DNA from: Solimicrobium sp043758755
GTDB lineage: Bacteria; Pseudomonadota; Gammaproteobacteria; Burkholderiales; Burkholderiaceae_D
Reading direction: 5' to 3'
Length of the DNA: 64,000 nt
Assembly: GCA_043758755.1 (NCBI GenBank)
Contig: JAYVMW010000059.1
Location: forward strand, 62,001-126,000
In this document: positions 27,342 through 36,900 of the stretch, piece by piece
How the letters are laid out: each line of letters starts with the position of its first letter
Position numbering within the stretch: the stretch's first letter is position 1
Notes under the pieces: generated by a model
Told to the model about the DNA's origin: nothing
What the model saw: only the letters and a program-made list of their open reading frames with translations
Databases searched by the model: none
Program-made: the position numbers and the translations under genes

Positions 27342-28373
27342 TTATACCAGACATTGCTCCAAACCGCTAATAATAATATTTTTTGGTAAGTTGTTGCCAA
27401 TAAACACAATTTTACTTTCCATTGTTTCATCTTTCCCCCATGGGTGGCCAAGATCGCTGCCCATGATTTGATGTACGCCCTGAAAAACTACCTTGTGATC
27501 CGCGCCCTGCATATAAAGGATGCCTTTGTAACGCAACAGCTGCGGTCCGTAGGCCGTGATTATTCCACTTAAATATTCATCAAGCAATGTTGCATTAAAA
27601 GGACGACGGCTCTTGAAAACGAAAGCGGCAATGTCATCGAGATGTTGGTGGTCATGATGGTGATGGTCGCAATGTTCATCGTGCACATGCCCATCTTCGT
27701 CTTCATGGTGATCGTCTGAATCCATGAATTCGTCATCGATGGCGAGTTTGTCGTTCAGGTTAAAACCGCGTATATCCAGAACGTCTGCAATGGCGATCTG
27801 TCCGAAATGCGCGGTTTTGATGGGGGCGCGCGGATTCATGTGCTTGAGACGCGAAGACAGAATTTCGATATCGGCAGGTGTAACCATATCCGCCTTGCTG
27901 ATGAATATCCGGTCGGCGAACCCGACCTGCCGCTGCGCCTCCTGATGACTATCCAGCTGTTGCATGGCGTGTCGGGCGTCGACCACGGTAATGACTGCGT
28001 CCAGCATGTATTCCCTGGCCACATATTCGTCAACGAAAAAAGTCTGGGCGACCGGACCCGGGTTGGCCAGGCCGGTGGTTTCTATAATCAGATGATCGAA
28101 ACTGATTTCACCGGCGCGGCGTTTGTCTGCCAGGTTCGTGAGTGCAACGATCAGATCTCCGCGCACCGTGCAGCAGATGCAGCCGTTATTCATTTCAATA
28201 ATCTGTTCTTTGGTATCCCGATGCAAAATCTCGTTGTCAATATTTTCTGCGCCGAATTCGTTTTCGATCACGGCGATTTTAAAGCCATGCTCTTCATGCA
28301 GAATCCGGTTCAGCAGGGTGGTTTTGCCGGCGCCTAAAAAGCCGGTCAGTATCGTGCTGGGTATGAGTGCCAT
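27342..28373 (-). CDS. COG0523 (CobW-family) GTPase, putative zinc metallochaperone
   Basis: The 343-residue G3E GTPase has Walker A GFLGAGKTTLL at about 9-19 and the metal-binding CICC motif GCICCTVRGDL near 65-75. A His/Asp/Glu-rich loop at about 215-250 (HHEDEDGHVHDEHCDHHHH in part) suggests zinc delivery. The CobW C-terminal domain follows. COG0523 proteins supply metal to target enzymes under starvation. Here it lies between xerC and dksA on the same strand. The exact metal is inferred from the histidine loop only. Confidence 0.88.
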   Translation of the reverse strand: MALIPSTILTGFLGAGKTTLLNRILHEEHGFKIAVIENEFGAENIDNEILHRDTKEQIIEMNNGCICCTVRGDLIVALTNLADKRRAGEISFDHLIIETTGLANPGPVAQTFFVDEYVAREYMLDAVITVVDARHAMQQLDSHQEAQRQVGFADRIFISKADMVTPADIEILSSRLKHMNPRAPIKTAHFGQIAIADVLDIRGFNLNDKLAIDDEFMDSDDHHEDEDGHVHDEHCDHHHHDHQHLDDIAAFVFKSRRPFNATLLDEYLSGIITAYGPQLLRYKGILYMQGADHKVVFQGVHQIMGSDLGHPWGKDETMESKIVFIGNNLPKNIIISGLEQCLV

Positions 28374-28404
28374 TGTGAGTGCCTGTTACAGAATTGAATT
28401 AGCG

Positions 28405-29343
28405 TTATTTAATTTTTGCCCGCGGATGTGCGGCATCGTAAGTTTGGGATAAATGTTGAAAATCAAGCGCGGTATATACCTGGGTCGAAGTAAGGGATGC
28501 ATGGCCCAGCAATTCCTGTACGGCGCGCAAATCACCGGAAGATTGCAGCATGTGCGAAGCAAAGGAATGGCGCAGCACATGCGGATGTACTTCGCTTTTG
28601 ATCCCCAGTTTTTTGGCATGCGCCTTGATGCGCAACTGCACCAGTCGCGCGGAAATGCGGGTGCCGCGTGCGGTTAAAAACAGCGCGTTTTTTTCGGTTT
28701 TTAACAGAGTGGGCCGCACTGCCAGCCAGCTCTGCAGCGCTGTTATTGCAGCGCTGCCGATCGGTACTTCGCGCGCTTTATTGCCTTTGCCGGTGACATG
28801 TACCATCTGTTCAGACAGGTCGATCCAGCCCGATGAAGCGGCCAGGCCGTTGTGGCAATAGGCGATATCCAGATTGATCAGTTCCGACACCCGCAGACCG
28901 CTTGAATACAGCAGTTCAAACATGGCATGGTCAGCCGCCTGCGCAGCACTGTCCCCCAGAGAATGTTCGACCAGTTGCACCGCTTCATCCACCGACAGGG
29001 CCTTGGGCAGGGATTTGCCGCGTTTGGGTGCCTTGATGCCGTTGACCGGATTGTTGAGAGCATCAGTATGTTTCGACAACCAGTCAAAAAAACCACGCCA
29101 GCACGACAGATGACGGGCAATGGAGCGTGGCTGCAATTGCTGGCTGTGCAGCTGGCTGGTGAGTTTGCGGATCTGCAGCGAGGATACTTCTGCCGGTGGC
29201 GTTAAGACAAACAGGTGCGACAGGGCGATGAGATCGTTACCGTAACTTTTAATGGTGTGCGGTGAATATTTACGGATGTGCTGCAAATATTCGAGGAAAC
29301 GGATGCAGTCCGGATGCAGCGCGGTTTCCCCGGTGGTGCTCAT
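28405..29343 (-). CDS. xerC: Tyrosine recombinase XerC
   Basis: With XerD it resolves chromosome dimers at dif. The 312-residue protein has the SAM-like N-terminal domain and the catalytic residues: Arg in SSGLRVSELINLD, Lys in GKGNKAREVP, HxxR in HVLRHSFASHML, His in LGHASL and the nucleophile Tyr in TQVYTAL. The order dapF-DUF484-xerC is the conserved one that distinguishes XerC from phage integrases. Confidence 0.94.
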   Translation of the reverse strand: MSTTGETALHPDCIRFLEYLQHIRKYSPHTIKSYGNDLIALSHLFVLTPPAEVSSLQIRKLTSQLHSQQLQPRSIARHLSCWRGFFDWLSKHTDALNNPVNGIKAPKRGKSLPKALSVDEAVQLVEHSLGDSAAQAADHAMFELLYSSGLRVSELINLDIAYCHNGLAASSGWIDLSEQMVHVTGKGNKAREVPIGSAAITALQSWLAVRPTLLKTEKNALFLTARGTRISARLVQLRIKAHAKKLGIKSEVHPHVLRHSFASHMLQSSGDLRAVQELLGHASLTSTQVYTALDFQHLSQTYDAAHPRAKIK

Positions 29344-29347
29344 GAAT

Positions 29348-30016
29348 TTACCTGATCAGGCAGTTGATGGCCGCGCTGGCGGTATCGGCCAGCTGGGACA
29401 GAAAGTCTGTCGCCATATTGCTGCTGAAACGGCTTTTATCGGGCGAGCCCAGTACCAGCAGCCCGATCACTTTGCCTTCGGCACGCATGGGCATCATGGC
29501 TATCGATGCAATCGAGGAGGCCGGTACATCAAGCCAGCTGGCCGCTTCGAAATCCTTGTTTTCACCGCAGAATGGGGTGTTGAGCGAAGTCGCAAACAAG
29601 CGGATGGTGTCGGAAGTCGGCGCTGAAAACCAGGTGTGTTCAAATTCTTCCGCCACATTCCACAGGCGGATGGTTGCATGCGGGAGTGCAAAAATATCCT
29701 TCAGATTGGAAGTCAGGATGTGCGGCAGATCGACATCGTTTCTGGCCAATAAGAGTGAGTTGGCCCATTTCTGGAATTTGGCGATGGCCTGGTCATTTTC
29801 CTGTGCCAGACGCATCAGTTCGGTCAGACGCAATTCAAGATGGCGGTATTTGTCCCGCACCACTTCCATCTGGCGCTCCTGCAGTGAAACTGCGCGTCCC
29901 AGCAACGGGCTGGAAAGTTTGATTTTGCCCAGCAGTTCAGCATGCTCTTCAAAAAAATGGGGATTGGAAACCAGATATTGCGCTACATCGGTGTGATTCA
30001 TTGCATTCATTCCCAT
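29348..30016 (-). CDS. DUF484 family protein
   Basis: The 222-residue protein begins near MNHTDVAQYLVSNPHFFEEHAELL, the signature N-terminus of DUF484, followed by a coiled coil and a GAF-like domain (about 80-220). The function is unknown; the family almost always lies between dapF and xerC, as here. Its ATG starts one base from the dapF stop. In-frame ATGs at residues 1, 3 and 6 make the exact start uncertain. Confidence 0.9.
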   Translation of the reverse strand: MGMNAMNHTDVAQYLVSNPHFFEEHAELLGKIKLSSPLLGRAVSLQERQMEVVRDKYRHLELRLTELMRLAQENDQAIAKFQKWANSLLLARNDVDLPHILTSNLKDIFALPHATIRLWNVAEEFEHTWFSAPTSDTIRLFATSLNTPFCGENKDFEAASWLDVPASSIASIAMMPMRAEGKVIGLLVLGSPDKSRFSSNMATDFLSQLADTASAAINCLIR

Positions 30017-30868
30017 TTACAAAATGATTTCGCCTTCAAATACCTTGACGGCAGGACCTGTTAAGAAAACCGGCTGACCGATGCCTTCCCAGCGAATGGT
30101 CAGCTCACCACCGCGTGCGCTCACCCGCACCGGGGACGTCAGTTTGCCCCGTAATATACCCGAAACTGCTGCTGCACAGGCGCCCGTGCCGCAGGCCAGC
30201 GTTTCGCCGGCGCCGCGCTCATAGACCCGCAGTTTGATGTGATGTTCATCGATGATCTGCATGAAGCCCGCATTCACCCGCTGCGGAAACCGGACATGAT
30301 TTTCAATCAGGGGGCCGAGGGTTTCGACCTCGGCAGTATCTACATCATCCACGATCTGCACGGCGTGCGGATTACCCATGGAAATTGCTGAAATCAGAAC
30401 TTTCTTCTTGCCGACTTCGAGTGGCCAGAGTGTGGCAAACGATTCGGCCTTGCTCTTGAGTCCACTTGAGTCAAACGGCACCTGCGCCAAATCCAGCACC
30501 GGCGCATTCATATCCACCGTGACCGTGCCATCTTCTTCGAGATTGACTTCGATGATGCCCTTCATGATCTCGACTCTGATGCGTTTTTTTTTGATCAGCT
30601 TTTTCTCGTGCACAAATTTGACGAATGCACGCGCACCATTGCCGCAATGCTCCACTTCGCCACCGTCAGAGTTATAAATGCGGTAGCGGAAATCGACTTC
30701 GGGAATTTCGGAACGTTCAACCACCAGCATCTGATCGGCACCTACGCCGAAACGCCGGTCTGCCAGGCCACGCCACTGTTCCGGCGTGAAGTTGATTTGT
30801 TGATGTATAGCGTCGAACACCAAAAAATCATTCCCTGCGCCCTGCATTTTTGTGAATTTTATTTTCAT
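30017..30868 (-). CDS. dapF: Diaminopimelate epimerase
   Basis: It converts LL- to meso-diaminopimelate for lysine and peptidoglycan. The 283 residues carry both catalytic cysteines, in HCGNGARAF near 76 and ACGTGACAA near 225, and the N-terminal MQGAGNDFLVFD motif. It is the head of the dapF-DUF484-xerC group. Confidence 0.96.
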   Translation of the reverse strand: MKIKFTKMQGAGNDFLVFDAIHQQINFTPEQWRGLADRRFGVGADQMLVVERSEIPEVDFRYRIYNSDGGEVEHCGNGARAFVKFVHEKKLIKKKRIRVEIMKGIIEVNLEEDGTVTVDMNAPVLDLAQVPFDSSGLKSKAESFATLWPLEVGKKKVLISAISMGNPHAVQIVDDVDTAEVETLGPLIENHVRFPQRVNAGFMQIIDEHHIKLRVYERGAGETLACGTGACAAAVSGILRGKLTSPVRVSARGGELTIRWEGIGQPVFLTGPAVKVFEGEIIL

Positions 30869-30968
30869 GCTGACTTTGTGTGGTGAGTTGAGCCGGTTAT
30901 AAAACTGTTACGGATTATAGGCTGCTATGCAGTCGCTGTGCAATTGAAGTATTTGACATAAAGGTTAT

Positions 30969-31850
30969 TTATTTGACAGCCTGTTTGCGATACAGATCTG
31001 GCTCACCTTCTGGCCTGGTTTTGAAGCGTCGGTGTGACCAGAAGTATTCGGCCGGAGTCAGGTGGATCTGTTCTTCGAGGAAGGCATTCATGAAGCGAGT
31101 GGCCGCCACAATATCGTCGCCCGGATAGTTTTCCCAGGCCGGATGTACGGTAACCCGCCAACCCTGATAATTGGGCAGCATGGTGGCAATCACCGGTACG
31201 ACTCTGGCACCGGTGGCTGCGGAGATCCGTGCCGGCGCGGTCAGGGTGGCTGCCTTGATGCCGAAAAACGGGACAAATTCGGCATCCTTGATCCCAAAAT
31301 CCATATCCGGCAACATTAAAAAACCATACCCTTCGCGCATGGCGCGAATAATCGGTTTGACTCCTTCGGCGCGTGCCAGCAGGCGTACCAGTCCAAAACG
31401 CTGGCGACCATTTTTGAGTGCTTCATCAAACACGGCGTTTTTTTGCGGCGCGTAGATCGAGCAGATCGGGGTTTGCAGAACCAGGCCGATCCCAGCCACA
31501 TCCAGACTGACAAAATGCGGGCACAGCAAAATCACCGGACCGGCTGCGATCAGATCAAGTGGCGCACCGGGTTCAACGCGGATCAGTTTTTTCACGCGCT
31601 GCTCCGAACTCCACCACAGAATGCTGCGTTCAAACACACTGCGTGCATAGGCCTGAAAATGCTGTTTGGCGATGTTGCGTCGTTCTGCTTCGGTCTTTTC
31701 AGGAAAGCACAAACGCAGATTGGTCAGGGTGATATGGCGCCTGGAAGGCAGAATCCAGAACAGGATGCTGCCGATGAATTCGCCAAACCGTCCCAGCACC
31801 GGCAGCGGTAAAAAATGCAGTAACCACATGAAGCCTAAAAGTACGCGCAT
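30969..31850 (-). CDS. Lysophospholipid/lipid A acyltransferase, LpxL family (copy 2)
   Basis: The 293-residue inner-membrane protein has an N-terminal hydrophobic segment and the catalytic HxxxxD motif as LCPHFVSLD near 110. LpxL/LpxM (HtrB) enzymes add secondary acyl chains to Kdo2-lipid A. A paralogous gene lies 8 bases upstream on the same strand, so the pair probably adds two different acyl chains. Which is LpxL and which LpxM cannot be decided from sequence. Confidence 0.87.
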   Translation of the reverse strand: MRVLLGFMWLLHFLPLPVLGRFGEFIGSILFWILPSRRHITLTNLRLCFPEKTEAERRNIAKQHFQAYARSVFERSILWWSSEQRVKKLIRVEPGAPLDLIAAGPVILLCPHFVSLDVAGIGLVLQTPICSIYAPQKNAVFDEALKNGRQRFGLVRLLARAEGVKPIIRAMREGYGFLMLPDMDFGIKDAEFVPFFGIKAATLTAPARISAATGARVVPVIATMLPNYQGWRVTVHPAWENYPGDDIVAATRFMNAFLEEQIHLTPAEYFWSHRRFKTRPEGEPDLYRKQAVK

Positions 31851-31858
31851 AGTATTCT

Positions 31859-32734
31859 CTAATTATTGTTGTTGGATGGTGCGTCAGCAGGGCTGGCAGA
31901 TGCGTTGGCAGGTTTTTTGTAGCGGTTATAACTCCAGAAATACTGGTCAGGGCAGCGGCTGATCAATTTTTCCATGGCCAGATTGATGGCAGTGGCCTGT
32001 TGCTCGGGTGTGCCGTCCAGGGTATGGGTCGTGAGCGCTTCAAAGGGTACGAAGCGGATCACGTAACCTTTGCCCCATGGCAGTCGCTGTGCATAGGTCA
32101 GTATCACAGGCGCACCGGTCATGCTGTGCAGTTTGGATGACAGCGTCATGGTGTAGGCAGGGCGGCCAAAAAAATTGGCCCAAATTCCCTCACCCTGTTG
32201 GGGAACCTGATCTGGCAGCAGACCGACCGGCGCACCCTTTTTCAACGCCTTGAGCATTTGCCGAACCCCGGTCAGATTGGCCGGCGCCAGGAATAAACTG
32301 TCGCGTGAGCGCGCGCCTTCCATGAGCGGCTGCAGCGCTTTTTTGCGGGGCGGTCGATACAGCACAGTCAGCGGTGTACGTTTCGCAATCGACTGCGCGA
32401 TGATTTCAAAACAGCCCAGATGCGGGGTCAGGAAAATCACGCCCTGCCCGGCGTCAAGCGCGGCCTGAGCCACTTCCCAGTTTTCTGTGGCCGCCGTTTT
32501 CAGCACCCGGGTCGGATCGGCGCACCAGATGAATGGCAACTCGAGTATGCTTTTTCCGGCTTCGGAAACGGCGCTGTGCGTATACTTTTCGAAACCGGCC
32601 AGCCTGATATTTTGCTGCAGGCGCAGCCGGTACGAGGGGCTGATCAGATATACCAGCCAACCCAAAGTGGCACCGATGCCATGCAGTACAGGTAATGGTA
32701 AAAAAGACAAAATTCGAAATAAAGCGATCAGCAT
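31859..32734 (-). CDS. Lysophospholipid/lipid A acyltransferase, LpxL family (copy 1)
   Basis: The start is set at the ATG 32734 (MLIALFRILSFLPLPVL), which gives 291 residues and a proper N-terminal membrane helix; an ATG 54 bases upstream adds an unlikely leader. The active site is HxxxxE as LTPHLGCFE near 115, also accepted in LpxL. It precedes its paralogue by 8 bases and is divergent from metK. Confidence 0.87.
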   Translation of the reverse strand: MLIALFRILSFLPLPVLHGIGATLGWLVYLISPSYRLRLQQNIRLAGFEKYTHSAVSEAGKSILELPFIWCADPTRVLKTAATENWEVAQAALDAGQGVIFLTPHLGCFEIIAQSIAKRTPLTVLYRPPRKKALQPLMEGARSRDSLFLAPANLTGVRQMLKALKKGAPVGLLPDQVPQQGEGIWANFFGRPAYTMTLSSKLHSMTGAPVILTYAQRLPWGKGYVIRFVPFEALTTHTLDGTPEQQATAINLAMEKLISRCPDQYFWSYNRYKKPANASASPADAPSNNNN

Positions 32735-32837
32735 AAACCGGCAGGTTAATTGAAAAGTTGAGTAAATGATTGAGTAATGACAAAGCAAAAAAATCCACAG
32801 AGGCGTAAAATAGCACGAAATTCAAGTTAGAAGCCGT

Positions 32838-32975
32838 CCGGAATGGTTCAATGTTCTGGTAAAGCTTCAACTTTGAACTAAGCTCAAAGCATCCGGGCAC
32901 CGCCGAGTTAACAGACAACTTGCGAGGCGGTATATAAATTCCGCTAAAGCGTCGCAGGCCCCTGATCGCTGCGAC
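32838..32975 (+). promoter_or_regulatory. Folded leader upstream of metK (candidate RNA regulator)
   Basis: Three consecutive stem-loops can be drawn in the metK leader: CCGGA (32838-32842) with TCCGG (32892-32896) enclosing GTTCA/TGAAC; CCGCC (32900-32904) with GGCGG (32926-32930) enclosing AGTT/AACT; and GTCGCAG (32951-32957) with CTGCGAC (32969-32975). The last ends about 30 bases before the ATG. It does not show the hallmarks of SAM-I, SAM-II or SAH riboswitches as I know them. A regulatory role is inference from position and structure. Confidence 0.4.
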
Positions 32976-33004
32976 TAGTTCAACCAAAAGCTAAGGAGCC
33001 TGAC

Positions 33005-34171
33005 ATGGCAAATGATTATCTCTTCACCTCGGAATCCGTCTCCGAAGGTCACCCCGACAAAGTCGCCGATCAAATTTCCGACGCCATTCTGGACGCCATT
33101 CTGGCTCAGGATCCGCGCGCCCGGGTAGCCGCTGAAACGCTGTGCAATACCGGACTGGTAGTACTGGCCGGAGAAATCACCACCCACGCCAATGTCGACT
33201 ATATCAATGTCGCGCGTGAAACCATCAAACGAATAGGCTACGACAATACCGAATACGGTATCGATTACCGCGGCTGCGCCGTGATGGTCTGCTACGACAA
33301 ACAGTCTCCGGATATTGCCCAGGGTGTCGATGAAGGTCGCGGGCTGGATCTGGATCAGGGTGCCGGTGATCAGGGCCTTATGTTTGGTTATGCCTGTGAT
33401 GAGACCCCGGATCTGATGCCGGCGGCGATTTACTATGCGCACCGCATCGTTGAACGCCAGTCGCAATTGCGCAAGGATGGCCGTTTGCCGTGGCTGCGCC
33501 CGGATGCCAAATCCCAGGTCACGCTGCGTTACGTGGATGGCCGGCCGGTTGAAATAGACACCATTGTCCTGTCAACCCAACACGCGCCGGAAATGCTGCA
33601 CAAGGCCATTGAAGAAGCTGCCATTGAAGACATCATCAATCCGGTCGTGCCAAAGGAATGGCTGAAAAATACCCGTTATCTGATTAACCCGACCGGTCGT
33701 TTCGTGATCGGCGGACCGCAGGGCGATTGTGGGCTGACCGGCCGGAAAATCATCGTCGATACCTACGGCGGAGCCTGCCCGCACGGTGGTGGTGCCTTCT
33801 CTGGCAAAGATCCGACCAAGGTGGATCGTTCCGCAGCCTATGCTGCGCGCTATGTGGCCAAGAATATTGTGGCTGCCGGCCTGGCGCGTCAGTGCCAGAT
33901 CCAGATCAGCTATGCCATCGGTATCGCCAAACCGATCAATATCACCGTGTACACCGAAGGTACCGGCGTGATACCTGATGAGAAAATTGAAAAACTGGTG
34001 CAGGAGTTTTTTGACTTGCGACCCAAAGGCATCGTCCAGATGCTCGACCTGCTGCGCCCGATCTATCAGAAAACGGCAGCGTATGGTCACTTCGGTCGTG
34101 AAGAACCCGAGTTTACCTGGGAGCGTACCGACAAGGCAGCCCTGTTGCGCGACGCGGCCGGGTTGAAATAA
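33005..34171 (+). CDS. metK: S-adenosylmethionine synthetase
   Basis: The 388-residue enzyme makes SAM from methionine and ATP. The signatures are SVSEGHPDKVADQISDA near 12-28 with catalytic His, GAGDQGLMFGYA near 119-130, and the phosphate loop GGGAFSGKDPTKVDRS near 260-275. A strong AAGGAG site precedes the ATG. It has a 170-base structured leader. Confidence 0.97.
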   Translation: MANDYLFTSESVSEGHPDKVADQISDAILDAILAQDPRARVAAETLCNTGLVVLAGEITTHANVDYINVARETIKRIGYDNTEYGIDYRGCAVMVCYDKQSPDIAQGVDEGRGLDLDQGAGDQGLMFGYACDETPDLMPAAIYYAHRIVERQSQLRKDGRLPWLRPDAKSQVTLRYVDGRPVEIDTIVLSTQHAPEMLHKAIEEAAIEDIINPVVPKEWLKNTRYLINPTGRFVIGGPQGDCGLTGRKIIVDTYGGACPHGGGAFSGKDPTKVDRSAAYAARYVAKNIVAAGLARQCQIQISYAIGIAKPINITVYTEGTGVIPDEKIEKLVQEFFDLRPKGIVQMLDLLRPIYQKTAAYGHFGREEPEFTWERTDKAALLRDAAGLK

Positions 34172-34195
34172 CGATGGAAATGGGAAGTCACAACG

Positions 34196-35113
34196 GTGCA
34201 TAAATTTTTTTCAGGTTGTCTTCTTTCCATAGTCTGTCTTTTTTCCGCGCACGCTGAAAACGTCAAACCGTCCAGCATATCGAGTGTAAAAAAACCGGTA
34301 GCCGTGCTGAATCAGTGGTGCGCGCCACTGGTTGAGCGGTTGCCTAAAATCTCGCTCACGCAATGTCAGGGCAGCGAGCTCGTGGCCAGTGGTGCTGTTT
34401 CGCGCAAGGGCTTTCCGCTGCTCATCCGTGACGTGCCGGCCAGCGCTGCGGAAGTGAATTCTGCAATCCGGCCGACGATTAAAATTCTGCTGATCGGCGG
34501 CATACACGGCGATGAAAAAACCGCCTCGGCCATTGTGTTCAAATGGCTGGAAAAACTGAATTCGTCGGGCCGGCAGTCCAGCAATGAATTTCACTGGAAA
34601 ATTGCACCGGTAGTCAATCCGGATGGCTTGCTGGCCAGCAGATCAACCCGGGTCAATGCCGGTGGCGTAGATTTAAATCGTAATTTCCCCACCCCGAACT
34701 GGCAGGCTGAAGCACCGCAATACTGGCGTAAAAAAACCCAGAGCGATCCACGCCGTTTTCCCGGAAAATCTGCGCTGTCGGAGCCCGAAAGTCGCTGGGT
34801 GTTTAACCAGATGGAGCAGTTTGCGCCGGACGTGATTATCTCGGTGCATGCCCCGTTCGGGGTGCTCGATTTCGATGGTTCAGGCACGCCACCGAGCAAA
34901 TTCGGCCGGCTGATGTTCAACCGGGTGGGCGTATATCCCGGCTCGCTTGGCAATTACGGCGGCCTGCATAAAGATATTCCGGTCGTGACCATCGAATTGC
35001 CGAATTCACAGCAGATGCCGTCCGACGCGGAAGTCAATCGCATCTGGCAGGATATGCTCAGCTGGGTGCAGGCCAATATTTCGTCGCAGGTGAAGGTCGC
35101 CAATCTGAATTGA
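34196..35113 (+). CDS. Secreted M14-family peptidase, MpaA-like
   Basis: The 305 residues start at a GTG with a signal peptide (about 1-20, ending SAHA). The zinc ligands are His104 and Glu107 in GIHGDE and His218 in SVHAPFG. The substrate-binding LNRNFP lies at 160-165 and the catalytic Glu267 in TIELPN. The family includes murein tripeptide amidase A, which cuts the gamma-D-Glu-DAP bond. Unlike E. coli MpaA this one appears exported, so it may act on murein in the periplasm. Confidence 0.85.
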   Translation: MHKFFSGCLLSIVCLFSAHAENVKPSSISSVKKPVAVLNQWCAPLVERLPKISLTQCQGSELVASGAVSRKGFPLLIRDVPASAAEVNSAIRPTIKILLIGGIHGDEKTASAIVFKWLEKLNSSGRQSSNEFHWKIAPVVNPDGLLASRSTRVNAGGVDLNRNFPTPNWQAEAPQYWRKKTQSDPRRFPGKSALSEPESRWVFNQMEQFAPDVIISVHAPFGVLDFDGSGTPPSKFGRLMFNRVGVYPGSLGNYGGLHKDIPVVTIELPNSQQMPSDAEVNRIWQDMLSWVQANISSQVKVANLN

Positions 35114-35157
35114 GTTAAAGTTGCATCCCACTACCACTTGATCCGAAAGGTAAAGCA

Positions 35158-36900
35158 GTGAGCTTCTCGCAACTGATCTTCAGCTTTGTTTTACGCCACA
35201 GGCGCAATTATCTGGCCGCTGCTGCCATGCTGCTGGCGGTCGCCATACTGACTGTACTGATTCCGCGTCAGGTCGGGCATCTGGTGGATGAACTGGTGGC
35301 CGGACATTTGACCGAACGGCGCATCCTGCAACAGCTTGGCGTGCTGCTGCTCATGGGAATTGCGATTTATTTTCTGCGCGTCGGCTGGCGCATGCAGCTG
35401 TTTGTGGCCTCGTACCGGCTCGGCGTACATTTGCGCACCGAACTCTATAAACGGCTGTGCCTGCAGGGACCGGATTTTTTCCAGCAGCAGCGCACCGGTG
35501 ATCTGATGGCGCTTGGCACCAACGATGCCGATGCAATTGAATTGGTCGCCGGCGAAGCAATGCTGGCTGGGTTTGACGGCTCCATGACGCTGGTGCTGGT
35601 ACTGGCCATGATGTTTCTGGGTGTGGACTGGCGCTTGACTGTGGTGGCGCTGTTGCCATTCCCCTTCATGGCCGTTGCCTTCAAGCGCATCACGCGCCAG
35701 GTGCATGACGCCTCGCACGAAGCGCTGACCTGTTTCAGCCGGCTCAATGACCAGGTGCAGGAAAGTCTGGCCGGCGTGCGCACGGTGCGCGCTCTGGGAC
35801 TGGAAGCGCGCAATGCCAGTCAGTTTGCTGCACTGGCACAGCATGCTTCACAAGCCAGCCTGCGCGCGCAACGCTGGGAAGCTGCTTATGAGCCGTCAGT
35901 CGGCATTGCCCTGACCACGGCCGGATTTTTTACTCTGGCGCTGGGTGGTTATCTGGTCTGGCACAATCAGATGAGTATCGGCGCGCTGACCAGTTTCACG
36001 ATGTATCTGGGCCAGCTGATCTGGCCGATGTTTGCCGCCGGCTGGGTACTGTCACTGATTGAGCGCGGACGCGCCGCATGGCGTCGGCTTGAACCGGTGT
36101 TGAGTCTGCCGCTTAAGGTAGAAGACGCAGGAACAATCGCCACACCGCCGCAGGGTGGGCTGTGCATCAGCGACCTGCAGTTTGCCTACCCAGAACAGGC
36201 CCAGCCGGCACTGCAGGGAGTAAGTCTGACGCTGGGGGAGGGCAAGACCGTCGGGCTGGTTGGCCCGACCGGTTCCGGCAAATCGACCCTGATCCGCCTG
36301 CTGCTGCGTCAATACACGGCGCAGCACGGGTCCATCTTCTGGGGCGAAGCAGCGCTGGAATCCTACCTGCTCGATAATCTGCGCGCGCACATCAGCTGGG
36401 TCGCCCAGGAACCCTTTTTATTTTCCGCCAGCGTGGCTGTCAATATCGCTTTGGGCAAACCGGACGCGACCATGGCTGAAATAGAACAGGCCGCACAACT
36501 GGCGTGCGTCCATGACGACATTCTGCGTTTTCCGCTCGGGTACGAAACGCCGGTCGGAGAGCGCGGCGTAACCCTGTCAGGCGGGCAGCGCCAGCGAGTT
36601 GCGATTGCCCGTGCGCTGCTCACCAACAGCCCGCTGCTGTTGCTGGACGACGCGCTGTCGGCGGTCGACACCGGCACCCAGACCAGCATCCTGCAGCATC
36701 TGTGCGGGGCCAGAATTGGCCGCTCGGTGCTGATCGTCAGCCACCGCCTGTCTGCCGTGGCTGATGCCGATCTGATTGTGGTGCTGCGGCACGGGAAAAT
36801 AACGGAACAGGGCACCCACGCAGAATTGCTCGCGCGTGACGACTGGTATGCCAGTCAGTGGCGCTACCAACAGCTGGAGGCTGCGCTCGATGAAATCTGA
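35158..36900 (+). CDS. ABC exporter half-transporter, MdlA-like
   Basis: The 580-residue protein has six transmembrane helices (about 1-310) fused to an ATPase domain: Walker A GPTGSGKST near 373, signature LSGGQRQR, and Walker B LLLLDDALSAVD. The residue after Walker B is Asp, not the catalytic Glu, so this nucleotide site is probably weak. It starts at a GTG with AAAGG upstream. It overlaps the second half-transporter by 11 bases. The pair resembles E. coli MdlAB; the substrate is unknown. Confidence 0.88.
   Translation: MSFSQLIFSFVLRHRRNYLAAAAMLLAVAILTVLIPRQVGHLVDELVAGHLTERRILQQLGVLLLMGIAIYFLRVGWRMQLFVASYRLGVHLRTELYKRLCLQGPDFFQQQRTGDLMALGTNDADAIELVAGEAMLAGFDGSMTLVLVLAMMFLGVDWRLTVVALLPFPFMAVAFKRITRQVHDASHEALTCFSRLNDQVQESLAGVRTVRALGLEARNASQFAALAQHASQASLRAQRWEAAYEPSVGIALTTAGFFTLALGGYLVWHNQMSIGALTSFTMYLGQLIWPMFAAGWVLSLIERGRAAWRRLEPVLSLPLKVEDAGTIATPPQGGLCISDLQFAYPEQAQPALQGVSLTLGEGKTVGLVGPTGSGKSTLIRLLLRQYTAQHGSIFWGEAALESYLLDNLRAHISWVAQEPFLFSASVAVNIALGKPDATMAEIEQAAQLACVHDDILRFPLGYETPVGERGVTLSGGQRQRVAIARALLTNSPLLLLDDALSAVDTGTQTSILQHLCGARIGRSVLIVSHRLSAVADADLIVVLRHGKITEQGTHAELLARDDWYASQWRYQQLEAALDEI

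Noticed and set aside
32735..33004. SAM-I, SAM-II or SAH riboswitch upstream of metK
   Set aside because: None of the sequence hallmarks I know for these classes is present; only the generic stems are reported.
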